From Cannabis sativa (lineage: Eukaryota > Streptophyta > Magnoliopsida > Rosales > Cannabaceae): DNA of 64,000 nt. The stretch lies in assembly GCF_029168945.1 (NCBI RefSeq), contig NC_083604.1, forward strand, positions 42,279,686-42,343,685, in the 5' to 3' direction. Made by a program: the position numbers and the translations under genes. This document shows positions 58,629 through 64,000 of this stretch, piece by piece. A model generated the notes under the pieces. It was given only the letters and a program-made list of their open reading frames with translations, had not been told where the DNA came from and ran no database searches. Position 1 is the first letter of the stretch. Each line of letters starts with the position of its first letter.

Positions 58629-61088
58629 TAATTGATTTGGTTGCAAGAAATTTGGACTTTAAAACGATTGTTTGTTATTTGGATGGTTTCATGTTGTATT
58701 GAGTGTTATATGATGATCTGATTTTAACCATGGCTCCCTTGGTCAAGTTAATAATTTGTAACAGGTAAATTTTACAATCTTCTTTCATCTGTGTATGACC
58801 TAGCAACATGATAGGACCCATCCAAATGTGTGCCTGTGTGAGCCTATATGTTTATTTTATTATATAGATGCATATAGGTGGTTGCTAAATAAAATGTCAC
58901 ACCCTGATAGATTTTATTAAGGTCCATTTAGTTATTGGACCTATTCAATTAATAACAGTTATTTATTTTAAGGTTAAATTCCTCTCTTTTGGGCCTTGTG
59001 TGAGAGTTGAGAGCCATAGAAGTGGGTACGACATACTGAACCCAACACCCCCTCACATGAACTACCCCAATTGTGAAGGCCCATTTGCCTGATTTGAATA
59101 ACTGTACTAGGTTAATTATATTAGTTTGACCTAATAAAATTGAATTAGCAACATAATTAACTTTTAAAATATATAAAAATTTATTTTCATTTTAATATTT
59201 TAAAGTTAATTTTAAGAAAAATACTTTTAGTTTTAGATATTATTTCTAAACAAACTATTTGTATTTTTCTTATATTTAATTAAATAAAGAATTTTAACTA
59301 ACTAGATTCTTTCTCGACCTTATTTAATTAAATATTCCTATTTAAGTTATAAATTAGTTGTATCAACTGATTTTTCTTATCTAACTTAAATTTGAATATT
59401 TTATTTAAATTTAAAATTAAGTTGAGGAATCCTAGGCATTAGTTATTAAAGATTCTTAAGATATTTTTTACGTTAGTTTTTTAAACTTAAAATGGAATAT
59501 TTTTCAAATTAAGTGGTTACAACTTAATTTTTTTTTTGATATTTAATTAAATTTAAATTTGAAAATATTTAAGTTTTAGATTTTTCTATACAACTTAAAT
59601 TAGATCTTTTTCAAATTTTTGTTGAAAAGATACTTACTCAAATCAGATATTTTCTAGATAGTTATTTCTAGACTACTTATTATTTCTAATATTTAAATAG
59701 GAAAATATTATACATTGTGAAATTAATTATTTAAATAATTAATTTTGGTACAATTTTATTTAAGTATATTTTTCCTAATATTAAACTAGAAATTAATAAT
59801 TAAGCCTTCTTTACACTTAATTATTTATTTCTTGAATTTAATACATTTAATTAAATTGAAAAATTTAAATATCTAAGTTGATTTTCATCATGATACTTAA
59901 ATATTTATTTTTCATGACACTTAATTAAATAGAAAATTATTTTTAGGTTGAAATTTATTTTTTCAACTTAAATTTAAATAATTTTCAATATATATTTTTT
60001 CTTTATTTTATTAATCAATTTCGAAAAATTGCATTTTAATTATGCAATATTTTTGAATTTTTCTTGAAAAATAGATTAAGTTGTAAATTAATTATTTATT
60101 TTAATTAATTCTTGGACCAACTTAAATCATTTTTTTTTTCATCTATTGATTAATTTAAAATAAATGAATTTAAATATATTATTAGAAATTGAATTAATTA
60201 GTGAAAGGAAAATCTAGATAGGTGATATTTTTGCTTGAAGTATTTTTTCTAAGTATTTATTATTAAATATTTTCGAAAATTTGTATAGTTTTATACTTTA
60301 TTTTTCGAATACAATAAATATATTCATATGGAAATTTTTAAGTTGCTAATTAATTTAAATTAATACAACTTAAATTAATTTCCTTAATATTTATATTTAA
60401 AATTACTACTAAGATGAAAATAATTCAATTTATTTCAATCACCATCTAAGTATAATTTTATAAATATTAAATTAAATTATTATTTTGAATTCTAATTCTA
60501 AATTCGAATTTAATGAATATATTTATTAGAATAATAATGAAAATACATTTTAAAGAATGAGCTTTATTATTATTAAGATATTCGATCTCCATTGTTGGTT
60601 TGACATCACGTTTGTTTTAGTGAGTAATCCTCTCTAATGGAGGAACGTTCATTAGCGATTTCGCACCGTTTAATCTCGAAAGATAAGTAGTTTGTAAGTG
60701 TTTTATATGGTATGGATCACCCTAATGGTGGCGACTATATTTGACTTGCAAATTGCGAAACAATGGTAGTAGCTCATAAGATAGAATAGCCTTGACTCTC
60801 GCCTAAACGGGACAACGCTGGATTCCAATCTTGATCGAATAAAAGGTTGCTAGAATGTTTAACATTTTAGATGAGCTGACAACTCTATTCAATAGATGGT
60901 AGCTTTGACTCTCGCCTAAACGGGACACTGATATCAGTTTGTCGAAAAACCTTGGAAATTATTTAGAATTGAATTTTTTTAAAGTATTTTCTCATATCAT
61001 TCCTACTTGCTATGTGCTTATAATTTCTGAATTGATTTTGTGTTAAACCATTATTAATTTCTATTTGTTGATTTCTATTATTTTGTAG
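58629..61088 (+). other. Leader of element E, probably intronic
   Basis: AT-rich. The segment from about 58715 jumps directly to sequence that in element C lies about 1.1 kb further on, so the GC-rich island is missing. 60583-60945 is the better conserved block, with CTCTCGCCTAAACGGGAC repeated (about 60799 and 60917). TTTTGTAG at 61081-61088 is acceptor-like. Confidence 0.6.
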
Positions 61089-61102
61089 TATCCTGTATAA
61101 TC

Positions 61103-61972
61103 ATGATGAATTCCATGTTATCACTGTTGACTGAAAATAAGCTAAATGGATCTAACTTTCCTAAATGGAATGAGAACATTAATATTGCTCTCATAGGAGA
61201 AAGTGCCTTGTTTGTTCTAACTGAACCGTCACCTGAAGTGCCTGGGGATATTGCATCCAAAGCTGTGAAAGAAAAGTATGAGCGTTGGCAGAAAGCAAAT
61301 GACAAAGCTCTATACTTTATGCTTTCCAGCATGGTTGACACCCTCAAAACTCGGTTTTCTAAAACCGAGAAGGCTGCTGAAGTAATGACAAAGTTAAATG
61401 AGCTATTCGGTAAGGCATCACTTCAGTCTCGCTTTGACGCGACTAAGAAGTACATCAATGCACGGATGGAACCCCATCAAAACGTGCGTGATCATGTTCT
61501 CCTCATGGCAAGTTATTTCCAAGAAGCCCAGGATCATGGTGTTGAAATGGATAGCACTACTCAAGTAAGCCTTATCTTGAATAGTCTGACTCCAGCATTT
61601 CTACCATACACATCAAATTATGTCATGAATAAGAAGGATATAGACTTTCATGAGTTAGTCAATGACCTTCAGACTTATGAAAATTTGATTGGAGGACCCA
61701 AGAAGAAAGGGAGTAAACCTCAAAATTCTGGGAATGGTAATGGGACGATCAAACCTGAAGCAAATATTGCATCTGCTTCAAAACCCAAATCGAAGAAGAA
61801 GTGGAAGAACACCAAGAAGCGTGCAAAAGCCATGAAAAACAAAAAGGCTGCTGCTTCTGGTGATGCTACACTTAAAGGAAAGTGTTTCTACTGCAATGAG
61901 AAAGGTCATTGGAAACCCCAGTGTCCTAAACTTCTTGCAAAGAAACAAGGTATTTCTATTTATAAACTTTAA
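61103..61972 (+). CDS. Copia-type gag of element E, intact, 289 aa
   Basis: Uninterrupted frame for the capsid/nucleocapsid protein of this family. Residues about 1-190 have the Copia gag (UBN2-like) pattern with LLTENKLNGSNFPKW near the start and MEPHQNVRDHVL in the middle. Residues about 200-255 are lysine-rich and disordered in appearance. The CCHC zinc knuckle C-FY-C-NEKG-H-WKPQ-C (about 61881-61923) is complete. The first ATG is directly followed by a second one; either would serve. By family role it assembles particles around element RNA in the cytoplasm. It is the only intact retroelement frame of this family in the window, which suggests selection or recent loss of pol elsewhere. Confidence 0.88.
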   Translation: MMNSMLSLLTENKLNGSNFPKWNENINIALIGESALFVLTEPSPEVPGDIASKAVKEKYERWQKANDKALYFMLSSMVDTLKTRFSKTEKAAEVMTKLNELFGKASLQSRFDATKKYINARMEPHQNVRDHVLLMASYFQEAQDHGVEMDSTTQVSLILNSLTPAFLPYTSNYVMNKKDIDFHELVNDLQTYENLIGGPKKKGSKPQNSGNGNGTIKPEANIASASKPKSKKKWKNTKKRAKAMKNKKAAASGDATLKGKCFYCNEKGHWKPQCPKLLAKKQGISIYKL

Positions 61973-62050
61973 GAGTTTTAGTGAATTATTATCCAATTGG
62001 ATTTATGATTTTGGACTAACTTTGTTGATTTGTTTTTCTTCTTCTTATAG
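61950..62050 (+). other. Intron-like segment after the gag zinc knuckle, element E
   Basis: GT after CAAG at 61950 and TTTTTCTTCTTCTTATAG ending at 62050. The splice would replace the last residues of gag by a few codons and a stop. Boundaries are conserved in element A. Confidence 0.35.
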
Positions 62051-63794
62051 GCCAAGCTACTTGAACTCAGATGAGTTGGATCGGAAAGCTGGACCAAGGG
62101 TGAAATCGTCCAGATGAAGATGAAGCTCTTCTATCTAATTTTGAATTAATTGTTTTAGTTTAAAGACAATTTGGATTTCAAATTTTAGTTAGGGATATTT
62201 ATCCCTGTTTTTCTCATATTGTTGCAATACTTTTTATTATTAATAAAGTTTATTTTTATTTTCGAATTCAAACCAATTGCAATTTATGAGATTGAGCTTC
62301 ATTTACTTTATCTTAATCAACAATTACCACATTATATTTATATGTTTGTATGTGTAAGTGTTTTTATTATTGATGCAAATTCTATAATATTTACACTCTT
62401 CATAGAGTTATATTAAATAAACACTAGAAACTAATTCTATGTTTATTAATAATGTTAATTCTAATACAATTATTAAGAATTTGTTTAATACAAGGATCTT
62501 TTGATCTGATAGGGGTGGAGAAAAGTTAAGAAAACTATGCAGTTCAACGATCTTTTATATCTAATGAACTCTGGATAGTATTCAACTCCACATAAACTCT
62601 ATCACACTTAGAGAATCATGATCTTTACAACCTTTAGGGGTGGATCATAATCTCTATATACTTAGGGGTGGAGTTTATCCACAATACCCTATATGTATAT
62701 ACTTAGGGGTGGAGTCTATTCCACAATTCCCTATGTAACACATATTTTCTTTAAACATGGAAGTAATATAATGACTTAGCTATTATCAATATAAATCCTT
62801 GATCTTGATTGTATGTTCCAATTTAGTTTTACTATTGTAGTAAAAGTTTGATACCTATAAAAGTTCTTTGATAAAGTTTCACACTACCTTAATTGAGTGG
62901 GAGAATTTAAAATTCTATACCCATCTTCATCAGGTTGATATTTGTAATAGGTACTTAAGAACACTACTGAAAAGAAAATCTAACCATTCACATGGATATG
63001 TATAACTTATCAGAATTATGAGAATAAGATAAAGAACTCGAGTTCAGTCTATTCGAATGACTTGAACCAAGAATTCTTAATCCTCATTAAAATTTTATGG
63101 TATCTTAATTTTGATTACTTAATCTCTGGCATGTATTTTTCACTTCAAATACTAGTCTGCTATGTTGATGACTTAGTCTTAACTTAAAGTATTGGACTAA
63201 TACAAAAGTCACAACGAGATAACTCTCCAAACAAGAAAGAGGTTAAAAGTATTATTTAACCAGACATCTGCTATTGAGTGGGAGCTATCTGAGATGTAAT
63301 CAAAAAGGAACATTAGAAGATATTCAAGAAAGATTTATGAAAGTGATCTATATGTTAGATATTAAGGAACTGTGTATCAGTTATCCTTGTATCTCACCAA
63401 CTCATTCGAAATTCTTGAGATGGTGGTTACTTTGGGGGTGGAGGAGTTATTCTATAATAATTCAAGGTCTACCAGAGAAGAATTATAACTTTGTAAATTC
63501 GAAAATACCAAGAAAGTTATATTACTGAAGAAAAGTCTACACTGTATTATCTCAATTACATACTTTAAAATATGAGAGATATGTCTTCTGTTCATTCAGA
63601 TGTACTTTAAAACAGTAAAGATTTCAGTATCCCTTGATGAGTAAAGCATATAGTAAAGGATGTTTCATAAATGTATTTATGAACTAGTTTCCAGAAGTTT
63701 GGGTGGATTCAAATATACTACACTTGATCTAAAGATCAAGACATCAGATTGACTTATTTGCACACTTTGTTTTATATTAGTGCAAGTGGGAGTT
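62051..63794 (+). pseudogene. Decayed 3' internal region of element E with RT trace
   Basis: At 63143-63184 one frame reads LQILVCYVDDLVLT and then a stop; this is the Copia RT active-site segment. Near 63620-63700 a broken frame vaguely resembles the end of Copia RNase H. AGGGGTGGA occurs at about 62511, 62636, 62664 and 62704, the last two within a ~40-bp local duplication. AAGTGGGAG (63784-63792) is the polypurine tract. Confidence 0.5.
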
Positions 63795-64000
63795 TGTTGG
63801 GTTTTATGCCCTAAATAAAACTCTTTACAATCTGATTAGTTATCAATATAAGAAATTTGAAGTGATTAATTTTTGCATGAATTTTACATGCTAATGGTTT
63901 AATATGTTTATTATATTTATACACAAAATCAATTAAATCTAGATCATATGTTTATTCACAATTACAGTATCGTCAACACATTGGAATGTGATTGTGATCA
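63795..64000 (+). repeat. 3' LTR of element E, first 206 bp
   Basis: TGTTGGGTTTTATGCCC onward, matching 56719-56924 with about six differences. Truncated by the window end. Confidence 0.92.

Larger units (their letters stand above)
56719..64000 (+). mobile_element. Gag-only LTR retrotransposon E (3' LTR runs off window)
   Basis: 5' LTR 56719-58609, primer site, leader, intact gag, decayed 3' region with RT trace, polypurine tract, 3' LTR from 63795. About six differences in the ~206 comparable LTR bases, so older than the Copia copy. TATGA before 56719 is the expected target duplication. The leader is about 1.1 kb shorter than in C because of one deletion. Same family as A, B, C and D. Confidence 0.92.

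Noticed and set aside
1..64000. Endogenous pararetrovirus or other viral copy
   Set aside because: All RT-like pieces have Copia, Gypsy or LINE order and motifs; no movement protein or viral coat-type domain is seen.

Overview
The window is nuclear DNA of a eudicot plant, probably a rosid; I cannot name the species from sequence alone. It is very AT-rich, filled with nested LTR retrotransposons, Helitrons, MITEs and LINE debris. It carries one clearly functional cellular gene: an intronless receptor kinase of 1,202 residues (43514-47122, + strand) with the full domain order of BRI1, the brassinosteroid receptor.

Layout. 1-6486: 3' part of a gag-only LTR element (A, +). 6487-8940: LINE scrap and tandem repeats. 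8941-16066: 3' end of an LTR-less (LINE) retroelement split by a complete 6.6-kb Copia element (9278-15890; identical 501-bp LTRs; target duplication ATTAC). 16224-18077: two MITE-like DNA elements. 18081-33486: a nest of gag-only family pieces: a truncated + LTR (B) interrupted by a complete Gypsy-type gag-only element (19015-23912, target duplication TAGAT), then two truncated minus-strand copies (C and D). 33487-37571: a decayed minus-strand Gypsy gag split by a solo LTR that itself carries a MITE. 38065-42529: a probable Helitron with a 1.18-kb internal tandem duplication. 42530-47500: BRI1 with its 5' and 3' flanks. 48849-50588: a minus-strand Helitron. 51719-56707: MULE-like, LINE and Gypsy remnants. 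56719-64000: another copy of the gag-only family (E, +) with both LTRs visible in part and an intact gag ORF.

How the parts relate. BRI1 acts at the plasma membrane in steroid perception and has no functional partner in the window. The rest is mobile DNA at different ages. The gag-only elements encode a zinc-knuckle capsid protein but no working enzymes, so they must depend on autonomous relatives, as described for TR-GAG elements. The points most worth following are: the Copia start codon and a splice donor lie inside its LTR, joined in frame to gag across a 1.29-kb leader intron; a GC-rich, hairpin-dense island sits in the otherwise AT-rich leader of the gag-only family, at the same place but with different sequence in two copies; and one copy has lost that island through a short-homology deletion.
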